31,986 nucleotides of DNA from Chara braunii (lineage: Eukaryota; Streptophyta; Charophyceae; Charales; Characeae): positions 2,586,549 to 2,618,534 of the forward strand of contig BFEA01000182.1 of the NCBI GenBank assembly GCA_003427395.1, in the 5' to 3' direction. Under the pieces are notes generated by a model. It did no database searches. It was not told where the DNA came from and was given only the letters and a program-made list of their open reading frames with translations. Position 1 is the first letter of the stretch. Each line of letters starts with the position of its first letter. Below are positions 1 to 9,332 of the stretch, piece after piece. A program made the translations under genes and the position numbers.

Positions 1-32
<32 letters not shown>
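1..32. repeat. (TC)n microsatellite at window start
   Basis: Pure TC dinucleotide run, truncated by the window edge. It lies outside the left arm of the long inverted repeat. A (GA)n tract lies outside the right arm at 7924, so the two tracts are also in inverted orientation. Confidence 0.97.
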
Positions 33-35
<3 letters not shown>

Positions 36-59
36 ACTGCTCCGTTCTCTCTCCTAGGG

Positions 60-1885
60 TCCCGTCGACACGTGTTGACCTTTGAGCCCCTCCTCTTTCT
101 CGCCCCTGAGCATGTATCGCGAGCGTCCCCCTTCTCTCTCATGCCTCTCGCCTGTAACTGCGTAGTAGTCTTTGTCACACCTTTGTCGAGAGTTGGCCTC
201 CGGACCGCTCTCCACTGGTCCAGCCGGCGGGTGGTCTCTCTTCCACTGGTCCAGTCCGTGTCAGGACTGGGTCTCCACATTCAGGTCGCTCGCCTCACTC
301 TCAGCCTCCGTGTTGCGGTCTAGGTGCCTCTACTCTCGTTCCACCGTATCATTTAAAGTCTCCGCCTCCAGGAAAGATAAGGTCACCTTCACCTCGTTTG
401 TGACCCCGTCCCTCCTGCATCTTCTCTCGGCCCGGTCCTTGGCCTCCGTAATGGCCGCCTGCAGTCCCTAGTCTGCCCTCATCTCTTCCCATTTTCCCCC
501 TTCTACATTTACCTTTAGTTTCACCTCCTGATTACCGTAGCTTTAGTCCAGTATGACCGTCACTGTAGGCCTTTCTCCTAACATCCGCTCCCACCTCCAA
601 AGAAATTGGAGGCACCTTGGCCTATAGCCATACAACCCGCTGCTACGCACCATGGTCGAGTCTTTCTTCGAATTGGCCATACGGTACCAGGCTGCCGACT
701 CCGAAATAGCAACGGCCAAATACTCAGAGCATGTGCACATAGACGATCTCCTGCACACTCACCACGTCGTTTAGCCCTCTCTCCTCGATTCGCCAGTACT
801 CGACGTGGTGGGATTGCTCATGCCCTAGTGGCCAAATGCCAGCCCTCCTTCCTCTTTTATAGGACCATTGTATATCGTGACCCCTATGTTCTGGAAGAGG
901 GTCTCAAAATTCCACTTTCTCGATAATTCGTAATTCAAAAGAAATAAATAAGCTTGTTAAGATAAAATAAATTGAACAAAAAGACCAAGGGACTCAACAG
1001 TCATAGCGCCCGTAGCTCCACGTGCAGTCATTTATACGTCACTTCATCCTTAGCATGAAGCGAAAGCAGACCCAACGCAACGATCCCATAACGGGATACC
1101 AATCAAAGCTCTCATGCCCTCAAAATCGGTTACTGACCTTACCTTTGATGGGTACCGGTCTCCGATGGCAAGGAGGGGGCTTATGACCTTCCATGGAAGG
1201 TGATAGGTCCCATACCAAAGCGGTCGCGGGTGCTCCCTTTTGGAGCCTCAGTTTTGCAGCGCTCGATAGGTCACTTCTGCGGCACTGCAGGACACGAGAG
1301 GCTAGTCGGCCTAGGCCGCAACCGTTGGTTCTTCCACGGAGCGGCGAAGGAGGATGGAGTTCAGAAGACGGTTAATTATAATAATAGCACTAATAATAAC
1401 AATAATAATAATAATCAAAGTAAAACGGAAAGCAACTCAAGACCACTAGCTCACTCCAGACAAAACGACGATCTGAGTCGGGGCGCAGGTTTGACGTGCG
1501 CCTTCTCCCGTTTTCCTATTTCCCGTTCATCTCCTTTTCTCTCACTTCTTCTTGCTTTGATCGTGACCGCACCTTTTTGCACTCATCCCATAAGCCGACT
1601 AGGGTTGTTCGGCGCGCAGTAGAAAAGATCACGCTGCTCCCCTTACCTTCGCGTCCCTAGGCGAACCCAACGGCTACCATGGCTACAGGCTGGTCGTGCT
1701 GTGCTGTACAGCAAGGTGCCGAGCCTGTATGGACCAATGGAAAGCCTTGTGGCGCATCCATCCTTTTGCCGGTGGTAGCGTCGGCTGGACTGGTCCCATA
1801 GCGAGGTGCACCCAAGGCGGACCCGAAATACTGTGACGACCTACGAGTGAGCATGACACATATTGGAGGTTAGGGAACAGGTCTC
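60..1885. repeat. Left arm of a long imperfect inverted repeat
   Basis: Read as reverse complement, this arm matches about 5790-7640 in the same order. Anchors are: the protein copies (190-653 against 7032-7508); the GGCAAGGAGGGGGCTTATGA block (1169 on the plus strand against 6526-6545 on the minus); AAT-rich triplet tracts (about 1378-1416 against 6241-6295); the GTCTTTTCTACTGCGCG-like block (about 1612 against 6015); and a CCTTGTGGCGCA-like block (about 1744 against 5893). By eye, identity in the matched blocks is about 75-80%, with indels. It could be a terminal inverted repeat of a large DNA element, or two copies of one repeat inserted head to head. The outer end on this side may lie beyond the window. 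Confidence 0.75.
190..653 (-). pseudogene. Decayed copy of an unrecognised GYRP-containing protein
   Basis: Read on the minus strand from the ATG at 653, the frame aligns along its length with the open protein at 7032-7508. Shared features are a start like MVRSSGLYGYRP, a central stretch like AAITEAKDRAERRCRRDGV, and an acidic EAESEASD motif near the C-terminus. The frame holds at least four in-frame stops (TAA at 543-545, then TAG, TAG and TGA) with no frameshift that I can see, so it is a pseudogene that decayed by point mutation. An in-frame upstream ATG exists at 758, but the extra residues do not match the other copy, so 653 is preferred. The family is not one I recognise; the arginine- and glutamate-rich composition gives no clear function. 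Confidence 0.6.
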
Positions 1886-2541
1886 CCCACACGATGAAGG
1901 TGCGTGAGCAAGCACCTAATATGCAGCGGAGATAAGTGAGTGGGCGCCTGGTACGCAGCGGAGGGCCGGGACACCGCGACTGGCCATACCCTTCCTCCTC
2001 ACGGGTTGCATCTTTGGCAACTCGGAGTGATAGTCATCTTCAGGCTCGACGTCATCGCAATCGTTCAAGTTATCGCCTGCCACTGACATGTCGCTGTCGT
2101 CTCCTCTGTCGTTGACGTGGAGGCGTTCCACCCCCTATGTTATGGCCTTCGCACTAGCTTGACAAAGTTGTTGCCGTTGCTCCGCCCATGTGACGCCCAA
2201 CCTCACGCCCGACGCGACTTCCTGATCGGAGTAGGATGGGGGGCTGAAAGTGCGAAAAGGGGGTGTGCCAAGGATTTTAGGAAAGTGGGGGTGGAGTCCC
2301 AGGTCGGAACCGAGATCTCATGTGGCGGGTTTTAGGGACAATGGTGCAAAATGGGGCGCACAGATCGTATCCGGTGTTTCAGCCTTCGGAGATGGGCCTA
2401 TGGCCTCGGCCAGTTGTGTCGCCGTGGTCGGTCCCTTGTCTGGTGGATTGGTGGGACACCGTGGCTGTCGTGCTGTTGTCGGCGTTGTTCGTAACAAGCC
2501 TCGGAGTCCGGCGGGGCGGGTCGTAGGCGGAGGTTGTGCAA
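1886..2541. other. Inner segment next to left arm, no firm gene
   Basis: No convincing gene. A 71-codon minus-strand frame (2131 to 1916) is acidic and Asp-rich in its first half and could be a remnant of the coding region that ends at 2542. It is short and its upstream frame is closed by a stop, so it is not called as a gene. Confidence 0.4.
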
Positions 2542-2967
2542 TCACTGCTCAGCTTCGGTTCGAGTTCGTCGGGTAGATCCCGAGGCCCGGCGTGCTTGGT
2601 ACTGCTGGCAGTCCTCGCACGGTGGGTTGGGCCAATAGCGAGCTATGGAATTCCACGGTACCACTGTGAGCTGGTGATATGGAAGGAGGAGATGGAAGGG
2701 AGGGAAGTTGGTGGTAATAACGGCGAAGCCTGGGGATACGTAGTATTGAGTATTATCCATATCTGGGTAGTATGGGCCCATAGGGTCGCTGGTTATAGCC
2801 CAGTGGAAATCCCCGGCGCACAATCGGTCGTTCTCTGTCAGACAGGGGAATTCCGGGTTTCTCCAGTTTCCCCGTCATCTGAGTTGTTCGCCTTCCCAGT
2901 ACTCGTGATACTCCGGATCCCTCAGGTTTTCATAATCGGTGATCCAAAAGGGACTTCCTTCAGCCAT
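2542..2967 (-). pseudogene. Hypothetical aromatic/acidic protein with one in-frame stop
   Basis: From the ATG at 2967 the minus frame reads an acidic, Tyr/Trp-rich sequence beginning MAEGSPFWITDYENL. It is interrupted once by TGA about 31 codons in, then continues in the same frame to 2542. The C-terminal part has a CEDCQQYQARR stretch (a single CxxC pair) followed by Ser/Thr/Arg-rich residues. The composition is more protein-like than the overlapping plus-strand frame of 206 codons at 2536-3156. I do not recognise the family. It may be a gag-like or transposon accessory protein, but that is only a guess from its setting between inverted repeat arms. Confidence 0.4.
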
Positions 2968-3575
2968 ATCTGGCTAATGAATGTGATTTCCCGCACCCTT
3001 ACGATAAATTCGAGGTCGGCCCATGCAGACGTGTGCGCATGCTGCGACTTAGTTTTCTCGAGCTCATGGTTGTACGCGCGCGTGTGCATGAGCGAAAGCG
3101 GATCGATCCGGCATCCGCACCGAATGCAACTATCCTACTCGTGCTATGTTGGGTGAGATTCAGACTTCACATTCACATCCATGCAAGTCATGCGATAAAA
3201 GCAGGGAAGGGAAAGGACGATCAAAACCTCACAACATTCTTGGCGATCTGACGACAATCAGAGACTAACCATGGAATCTAATATCCATATCGGGTGCTTT
3301 CTGTTAGATCTGAGAGTATTGTTCATACAGAGGGATAAGTAACGGGATTTGAATTAGACAGGCATTGCCAAAACAAGATTGGAAATCCGAGAAGATTACT
3401 AGCGCAAAAAGAGTTCACATCCATTCATACATACATACAAGGCATAAGCGACAAAGAAAATTTGACGGGATTTACAATTAAAGATGCAAAAAGGCCGCGA
3501 CAAAAATCGACCATAGCGGGAGGCAAAATTGTACAGTCAAGCAAAAGAAAGAACCTCATCCCGCACCTCCAACTG
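2968..3575. other. No gene seen
   Basis: Short frames on both strands without recognisable motifs. A brief CATA tetranucleotide run lies near 3426-3439. Nothing else is supported. Confidence 0.5.

Positions 3576-3651
<76 letters not shown>
3576..3651. repeat. (TC)n microsatellite near the centre of the inverted repeat
   Basis: About 38 uninterrupted CT/TC units. It lies close to the midpoint between the two arms. Long Ser-Leu runs predicted across it are artefacts of the dinucleotide repeat. Confidence 0.97.
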
Positions 3652-3652
<1 letters not shown>

Positions 3653-4843
3653 CTCTACACCCCCGATACCGGCAGTCCGTCGCCGCGTATCAACACAGAG
3701 TTGTCACCCCACTTGGCTCGAACATGCAAGCCAGGTTTGCCCGTGCGCCATAGTTCGTCGCGGCCCCGCACGTCACCCCCGCATGCCCGACACCAGCTCG
3801 TCGGATCGCCCAACTCTCGCACTCACTTACCTTCCAAACTTGCTCGTTAGCTGACCCTCGCTGATCATGCTAACCTCAAAATTCTTAAAGGGTAAACTAA
3901 TCACGCTTGCAGAATTTATAGTGTGCACGCTTGCGCGAAGGATACAGGATTAAGCCCAAGTGGTGAGAAGGAGAAGAGAGGAAGTGCCTACGTCTACATG
4001 TCTGGGCCGCGGCGCGGGGGACAGAGCCACTCTCCGCGCATCAATCCGGGCATACAGGCATAGGAACCAATCAGGTCGGGGAAGAAGGTGTGCATGGGCG
4101 GGCGAGCACAAGGCGGGAAGAGGGAAGAACACGAAGGACATCAAGAACAAGAAGATTACAGTTGCAATCACACCCGCCAAAACTTTTACAGTTATGTGCG
4201 AGATTAAGGCGCAAAAAGAAGTCAGAACCCAGATCTTGTCGCGGCAACTTGCAGGCGTGCGTAAGCAGGAAGCGCCGCGCAGCAAAATTCAGAAGGTGCC
4301 TAAGTTTCTAGCTTAAGTCCTAATTGCAAAGGAAAATTCCGAAATAGAAAAATAATTCCGAGAGCCCGTGGGGGCTCGACATCAATTGAAATTTGAAAAG
4401 AAAACGACATTCCCACGTGCTGATCGCGCCAAAATTCCCAGTGCTCCCAGCATAACAAGAAAGAAGCTATGGTATAGTTGTTTCTCGCGCTCGCTAAGGC
4501 GTGGTTACCCATCCGTTGGTACGGGATGTTCCCGACACCGATCCGACAACTTCCAACAAAAAGGACACGAGGGCATCCTTGCAATTTGCCCGAGCAGTCC
4601 GTCTTCCCACAGCTCACCCCCTTCGACCCATCGTATTTCTCAAGCAGCTTCGCGCAGAAAGACACACGATTACAAAAAATAGTTCGTCGCACCCACACAT
4701 GCAAACCAGTGCGTTTCGTGGGGGTACCTGGCGAATGCGTGTTACCCGATTGCTATCATCCATATGGAGTCCTCGCGCTGCTGCCACTGCAAACGATGAT
4801 CGCATCCATCGAGGACAACTATCCACGCCACACACTCCCCCGC
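3652..4843. other. No firm gene
   Basis: Several overlapping frames of 70-146 codons occur on both strands, but none shows a motif, a compositional signature or homology to other parts of the window. Treated as non-coding or unrecognisable element interior. Confidence 0.4.
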
Positions 4844-5344
4844 TCATCGAAGAATGTGTATACTGCGTGACCTCACCGTTGTCAGACCGCCTACCACCCC
4901 GAGCACACCCGCAGACATTTCTTCTGTGCAATCCCTGGTAGGGTGGGGATTGATGATGTGCGTGTGCATTGCCGCAGCTCCGCTCCCGCTGGATACGCCA
5001 GACGTAAGATCAACCGCAGCATCTGGGTGGCAGTCGTCCAACCCACCCTCCAACAGCGACGTGTACGACCACGGTGTTGTGTCCGCCGCTGGAGTACCGA
5101 AGAACTCGCTGCCAGTCCAATCTTGCGTCGATCCGCTCCAAGTCCCCAAGGGCCGACTCGAGGACCGACCAATGTCATCGTCCTGCTTGTCGTCCGTTGG
5201 CGGCAAAGGAATCTTGTGCAAAGGCAGGGGAGAGTATAATGATGGATCGTACAACTGCTTGTTTGCACTACCCGCAATGCGCCGATGGGTTGATGACTTT
5301 CCTGTCGTGCTTGTCGGTGTGGTCTTCGTTACACGCCAGTCCAT
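4844..5344 (-). CDS. Hypothetical protein, possible PIF/Harbinger partner ORF
   Basis: An open minus frame runs to a stop at 4844. I place the start at the ATG at 5344 rather than at 5533, because the extra N-terminal residues would overlap the transposase-like coding on the other strand and are Cys-rich and unlike the rest. The protein (about 166 residues) is Pro/Ser/Asp-rich and low in complexity, with a CHPDAAVDLTSG stretch and a Gly/Val-rich C-terminus. PIF/Harbinger elements normally carry a second Myb/SANT-like ORF near the transposase. The position fits, but no SANT domain is visible here, so the assignment rests on context only. An overlapping plus-strand frame (4854-5420) is the main alternative. 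Confidence 0.35.
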   Translation of the reverse strand: MDWRVTKTTPTSTTGKSSTHRRIAGSANKQLYDPSLYSPLPLHKIPLPPTDDKQDDDIGRSSSRPLGTWSGSTQDWTGSEFFGTPAADTTPWSYTSLLEGGLDDCHPDAAVDLTSGVSSGSGAAAMHTHIINPHPTRDCTEEMSAGVLGVVGGLTTVRSRSIHILR

Positions 5345-5710
5345 CCGGTCGCCCTTTCGACGACCGCTTCTTGCTCGAAGCTCCGGGCAACCGCTCCAGG
5401 AAACACACATGGAACAATAGGACAACCAAAAGCAGCACAGCAAGGAGGAGCAGCAGAGGGAGCCTGCGACACAAAGCGCAGGACAGGAGGCACGTTGGAA
5501 GACCTCAGGCAATGCGACGACACTGCAGACCACTACTTCCAGGATAAGCTACGAATATCGCCGCGAGTGTTCCGGGAGATCGCAGAGGCATGTGCGCCTC
5601 ATCTTCAGCGGCAGGTCACGTTCTACACGGAGTCTTTGCAGCCGGACCAGATTGTGGCGTACTCACCGTACAGGTGGGCTACAGGGGAGACGTACGAGAG
5701 TAGCACGTTG
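5345..5710 (+). pseudogene. PIF/Harbinger-type transposase, N-terminal fragment
   Basis: The plus-strand frame reads through KRRTGGTLEDLRQCDD, then DKLRISPRVFREIAEACAP, HLQRQ and YRWATGETYESS. This is the helical N-terminal region typical of PIF/Harbinger (DDE_Tnp_4) transposases, up to the conserved W-ATG-TY motif. The best-supported part is 5495-5690. No ATG precedes it in frame nearby, so the true start is unknown. After the TYESS motif the sequence becomes unrelated Pro/Ser-rich residues and runs into the right arm at about 5790. The DDE catalytic core is absent, so this cannot encode an active transposase. Confidence 0.6.
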
Positions 5711-5789
5711 TCGGAGGGCGCGGTGTCCCGACCCCCCTCTGCGTACCAAGTCCCTACTTGGTATCAACCTCCTGCCTTGACGTCTCGGC

Positions 5790-7640
5790 CTGTAGTCGCG
5801 TTCCCGAACCTCTATGATCCCTAGTACCCGGAAAGTACTTTGAAGTGGACCGGTCCTGTTGGTGCCTTCCTCAACAAAAGGGAGGGTGCGCCACAGGACT
5901 TTCCTTTGGTTCACGCATGCTCGGCGCCCTGCTGTGCAACAAAGCACTACCGGCCTGTGGCCGTGGTAACCGTCGGGTTCGCCCTGGGACGCGAAAGTGA
6001 AAAGACCTGTGTGGTCTTTTCTACTGCGCGTCGAGCGCCCCGTTGCCAAGTTATGGGTTAGGTGCTTGGAGCGGTGGTCGCTGTCAGAGAAAAGGAGGTT
6101 AAGCAAAGGAAACAAAAAAAAAAATGAAATGTAAAAGGAAAAATAAAAAGAAAGCTAGAGGTCTAATCCGCGCGACTGAACTGTCAGCCTTAATTCGGGG
6201 AAATCTGACGGACTCTAGTCACACTGTCGTTACGTTTTCATTCTTTTCCTTATTATTGTTATTATTATTATTATTATTGATATTATTACTTGATTTCCTT
6301 TTTCATACGATTGTCAAACTCGGTTTCCTTTTCGGCCTGTCATATCGCGGGGAGGCCAACGATTCGAATTTTGAACCCGAACTGTGATCTATGGCCTAAG
6401 CTGGCCGACTCCCCCCTTGTATATCATCTGCGGATGGACTGACTGGTTGAACGCCGTGCGGCGGGACCCCAAAAGAGGGGCGACCGGTGGCCGCATCGGT
6501 AGGAAGCTTATCACCCCCCTAATGGAGGGTCATAAGCCCCCTCCTTGCCATTGGACACGAGTACCCACCAGGGGTAGTCTGGGGGCGCCTTTTGAAGGGG
6601 AGAATGTGCTGGCGGTATCTTGTTATAGGACCACGAGTTCGGACCTGTGGTCATTTTGCGATTAAAACGAAACGACCGGTGGCTGAAAATTTGAACAGGC
6701 ACTGTGACCATTGTTGTTTTGCTTACGTCGCTCCTCTCTGTTTATGCTAATTTAATTTTATTTTGTTAATTTATGAATTATAGATTGTTAGAATATAGAA
6801 CTCTAAGAGTTATTTCGTATTTAGAAAACAGGGATCTTGGGCTATAAAGAGAAGAAGGGGGTGGAGTTGCACGGTGTGCGTGAGGTGTGCCCTCTTCAGT
6901 CTGAGATTGCTAGCCGCTTTTCTAGCGCCTTGCAGGTCCTGTGAGTAGTCTATTGTGCGCATTCTAGTGGGTGACTTACTATTCTGGGCAGGCAGATTAG
7001 CGTTGTGTAAGGTCTGCTGTGCTGCCTGGCTATGGCGCGTAGCAACGGCCTCTTTGGCTATAGACCAGGCCATCTAAGATTCTACTGGAGTTGGGAGCCG
7101 ATGCGTGAAGAGGGGGCTACAGTGGATGTCTGCCTGAGTTACATTAAGAGTGACGGGCAGGCCAGACTAAAGATCAATGTCTACGGGGGGAAGGAGCAAG
7201 AAATGAGGGAGGACAAGAAAGTCCAGGGCGCGGTTACTGAGGCTCGGGATCGAGCCGAGTGGAGGTGCAGAAGGGACAGAGTGACCGCGCCCCTGAAGGT
7301 CACGGTCACTTACCACGAGGAAGAGACTACCACAAGTACTACTAAGCGAGAGCAGCAGGAGCTGGAACGGGACTCAGAGGCCGAGTCCGAAGCGAGCGAT
7401 GGGCAGACCCAGTCTTGGCATGGGTTGGAACAATGGAGGAGAGAGCACCCGCCAGCAGAGTCGGTAGAGGACGGCCCTGAGGCCAGTTCGGCTCCGCGGA
7501 GGGACTGAGACCGAGAGTACGAGAGAGGGACCAGACCGTGCGTGAGGCAAGTGCAGTAAGTGCGCTTGGGAAGCGGACTTCAACTTGACTTCAGCGCGAG
7601 AAGAGCCAGTGTGAGGAGAGCAAGGAATGTGCTCGTTCGT
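5790..7640. repeat. Right arm of the long imperfect inverted repeat
   Basis: Reverse complement of the left arm, as listed there. It contains the open copy of the GYRP protein at its outer end, an ATT-rich tract at about 6246-6295 and the CCTCCATTAG/CTTATGAC block around 6520. The alignment to the left arm weakens inward of about 5790 and outward of about 7640. Confidence 0.75.
7032..7508 (+). CDS. Unrecognised GYRP-containing protein, open copy
   Basis: Uninterrupted 158-codon frame from the ATG at 7032, the same relative start as the decayed copy at 653. It begins MARSNGLFGYRPGHLRFYW, has a conserved charged centre (VTEARDRAEWRCRRDRV), a beta-like KVTVTY stretch, then a Glu/Ser-rich tail with EAESEASD and a C-terminus rich in Pro and Ser. 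No transmembrane segment, signal peptide or known domain is seen. Conservation of reading frame between two diverged copies suggests it was translated, perhaps as an accessory product of the mobile element formed by the inverted repeat. The function is unknown. Confidence 0.5.
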   Translation: MARSNGLFGYRPGHLRFYWSWEPMREEGATVDVCLSYIKSDGQARLKINVYGGKEQEMREDKKVQGAVTEARDRAEWRCRRDRVTAPLKVTVTYHEEETTTSTTKREQQELERDSEAESEASDGQTQSWHGLEQWRREHPPAESVEDGPEASSAPRRD

Positions 7641-7923
7641 GACGACTGACGTCAACCGCTGTTCCCACGCCTATGTGACATTTTCTTGCGCCTACAGCAA
7701 TGACGAGAAGACAAGAGGAAGAGATCTGGGCGGTGCATGCATGCGCAACAGAGGTGCTCGGATTGCTGGACGTCAGTTTTGACTCTCACGCGTGGGAAGT
7801 GAGGTAGCGCTGACACAAGTGCGGATCAAGGGAGAACCTAAGGGGACGACAAGATTGGGGTCGCGCTGCTTGGAAACAAGGGAGGGAGACGCTGCCGAAG
7901 CAAATAATCTGAACCGTCAGAGT
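7641..7923. other. Unassigned sequence between right arm and (GA)n
   Basis: No counterpart is seen in the left arm and no coding signal is visible. Confidence 0.4.
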
Positions 7924-7965
<42 letters not shown>

Positions 7966-7982
7966 TGAGAGAGAGAGAGAGA
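7924..7982. repeat. (GA)n microsatellite at the 3' junction of the PLE
   Basis: Nearly pure GA units with two small interruptions (AAAG, GTGAG). It abuts the 3' end of the Penelope-like element, and the same dinucleotide in the same orientation abuts the 5' end at 15548, so it probably marks the insertion target. Confidence 0.9.
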
Positions 7983-8160
7983 GAGAGACAAAAAGGCAAG
8001 GCCAGCACGGGCGAGAGAGAGAGAGAGAGAGAGAGAAAAAAAAAAGGACCACGACAGAGAAAGGACAACTGCGCAAATCCTTTGTACTCCAAAAAACGTT
8101 CAGCTCAATAAACACAGTATACAACCGAAAGATCTCCAATAACGCACTACACCACGCGTC

Positions 8161-8209
8161 GTCCCGACGGGTTTCATCGCCTGCGTGTAAGGCGAACTCC
8201 TCAGGGGGC
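8161..8209 (-). ncRNA. Type I hammerhead ribozyme in the 3' pseudo-LTR
   Basis: On the minus strand the order is stem I GCCCC (8209-8205), core CUGAGGA (8204-8198, matching CUGANGA), stem II GU(U)CGCC with GGCGAU closing a UUACACGCA loop, GAAA (8175-8172), minimal stem III (ACCCGU, A-U and C-G with a CC loop), cleavage residue C (8166), then GGGAC (8165-8161) for stem I. One A/C mismatch weakens stem I. The very short stem III is typical of PLE hammerheads, which are thought to work best as dimers. Predicted cleavage is 3' of the base complementary to 8166. Confidence 0.8.
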
Positions 8210-8250
8210 TTACTAACTCACATCCGCTGAATTTTCCATCACCAAGTGTG

Positions 8251-8441
8251 GTATGATCGGCTCCATCTGAACCTTATATACTGGTATCTCTCCGCTCGTC
8301 AACCCTTAACTCTCAAAGCACCCTTCCTACTTCGCACAGTAGCTANGTATGATCGGCTCCATCTGAACCTTATATACTGGTATCTCTCCGCTCGTCAACC
8401 CTTAACTCTCAAAGCACCCTTCCTACTTCGCACAGTAGCTA
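8251..8441. repeat. Identical 95-bp duplication around a single N
   Basis: Bases 8251-8345 and 8347-8441 are identical and separated only by N at 8346. The other pseudo-LTR (from about 14473) has the segment once. This is most simply an assembly join between overlapping contigs, not a biological tandem repeat. Confidence 0.9.
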
Positions 8442-9332
8442 GACCACTCTTCTATTCACGAATGCTCCCAAAACAATTCTCTAGACTAAGTATCAAAATG
8501 TGCTACCTCTTTGATCCTAAATACGGTGTTGTCGCGTCTCTACTGTTACCAAAAAAACTCCCACCAAACATCTGAAAACTCCCGCGCTACCACAACCCAA
8601 GATACTTATCATAGCCATATCTATCCTACTTCCCGAAGAATCTCATCTGACCATGCCATAAAAACGGATGCGAAAACCCAGTACTAGAGAGAAACAAAAT
8701 ACGAAATACCCGTTTTGTCCAGAAACGAAAATCGATCCTGATCTGCACATGTGATCACGCTCAAAGTACTCCTGGCGGAATCCCAGTATTGGAGAAAAAA
8801 CAAAAGTAGAAACTTTCTCAAAAGGCCAGGAATCCTGGAATATCTTCAAATGTCCCTCGCCAAATTCCGGCACCGTGGTAAGCGGGCTCATTCACCAGAC
8901 CACGTGCTATAAAATCCGAAAATCCTAAAAAGGACAAAGAAATACCAAACGCTATAAAATTCAAAATTGACATCCGATCATAAGACGATAAATCCGAGAA
9001 TCCTTAAAAAATAAACGAAAATTTCAAACGACTAAAACTGAGAAATTCGAAAATCCTAAACAATAAATAAACGGAAACTCCAAACGACATAAAAGCGTCA
9101 GAACATAAATCGTGGCCATTAGTCTGAATGTGGATATCCATTCGTCTCAGTGCAGATCGCTCTGAGCACCATTCCTCCCGCCCGTTACCCTTGTCTTGAT
9201 ACTACCCTATTTGCTACCGTACGACCAGATGCGTGTAGTGGATCTCAAAAGAAAAAACAATCCATATGCTTAATTTCTATCGAAAAGGTCATAGTATCTG
9301 CATGCAAAAACGGACATGGTACAAAGCCAGCA

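Noticed and set aside
2536-3156. 206-codon plus-strand ORF
   Set aside because: No motif, and the overlapping minus frame is more protein-like.
3462-3854. 130-codon ORF with long Ser-Leu runs
   Set aside because: It is created by the (TC)n microsatellite; flanking residues show no domain.
5663-6115. 150-codon minus ORF in the right arm
   Set aside because: Arg-rich shadow without a conserved counterpart frame in the left arm.
7786-8139. Minus-strand Ser-Leu ORFs and plus-strand Arg-Glu ORFs
   Set aside because: Products of (GA)n tracts at the PLE junction, not genes.
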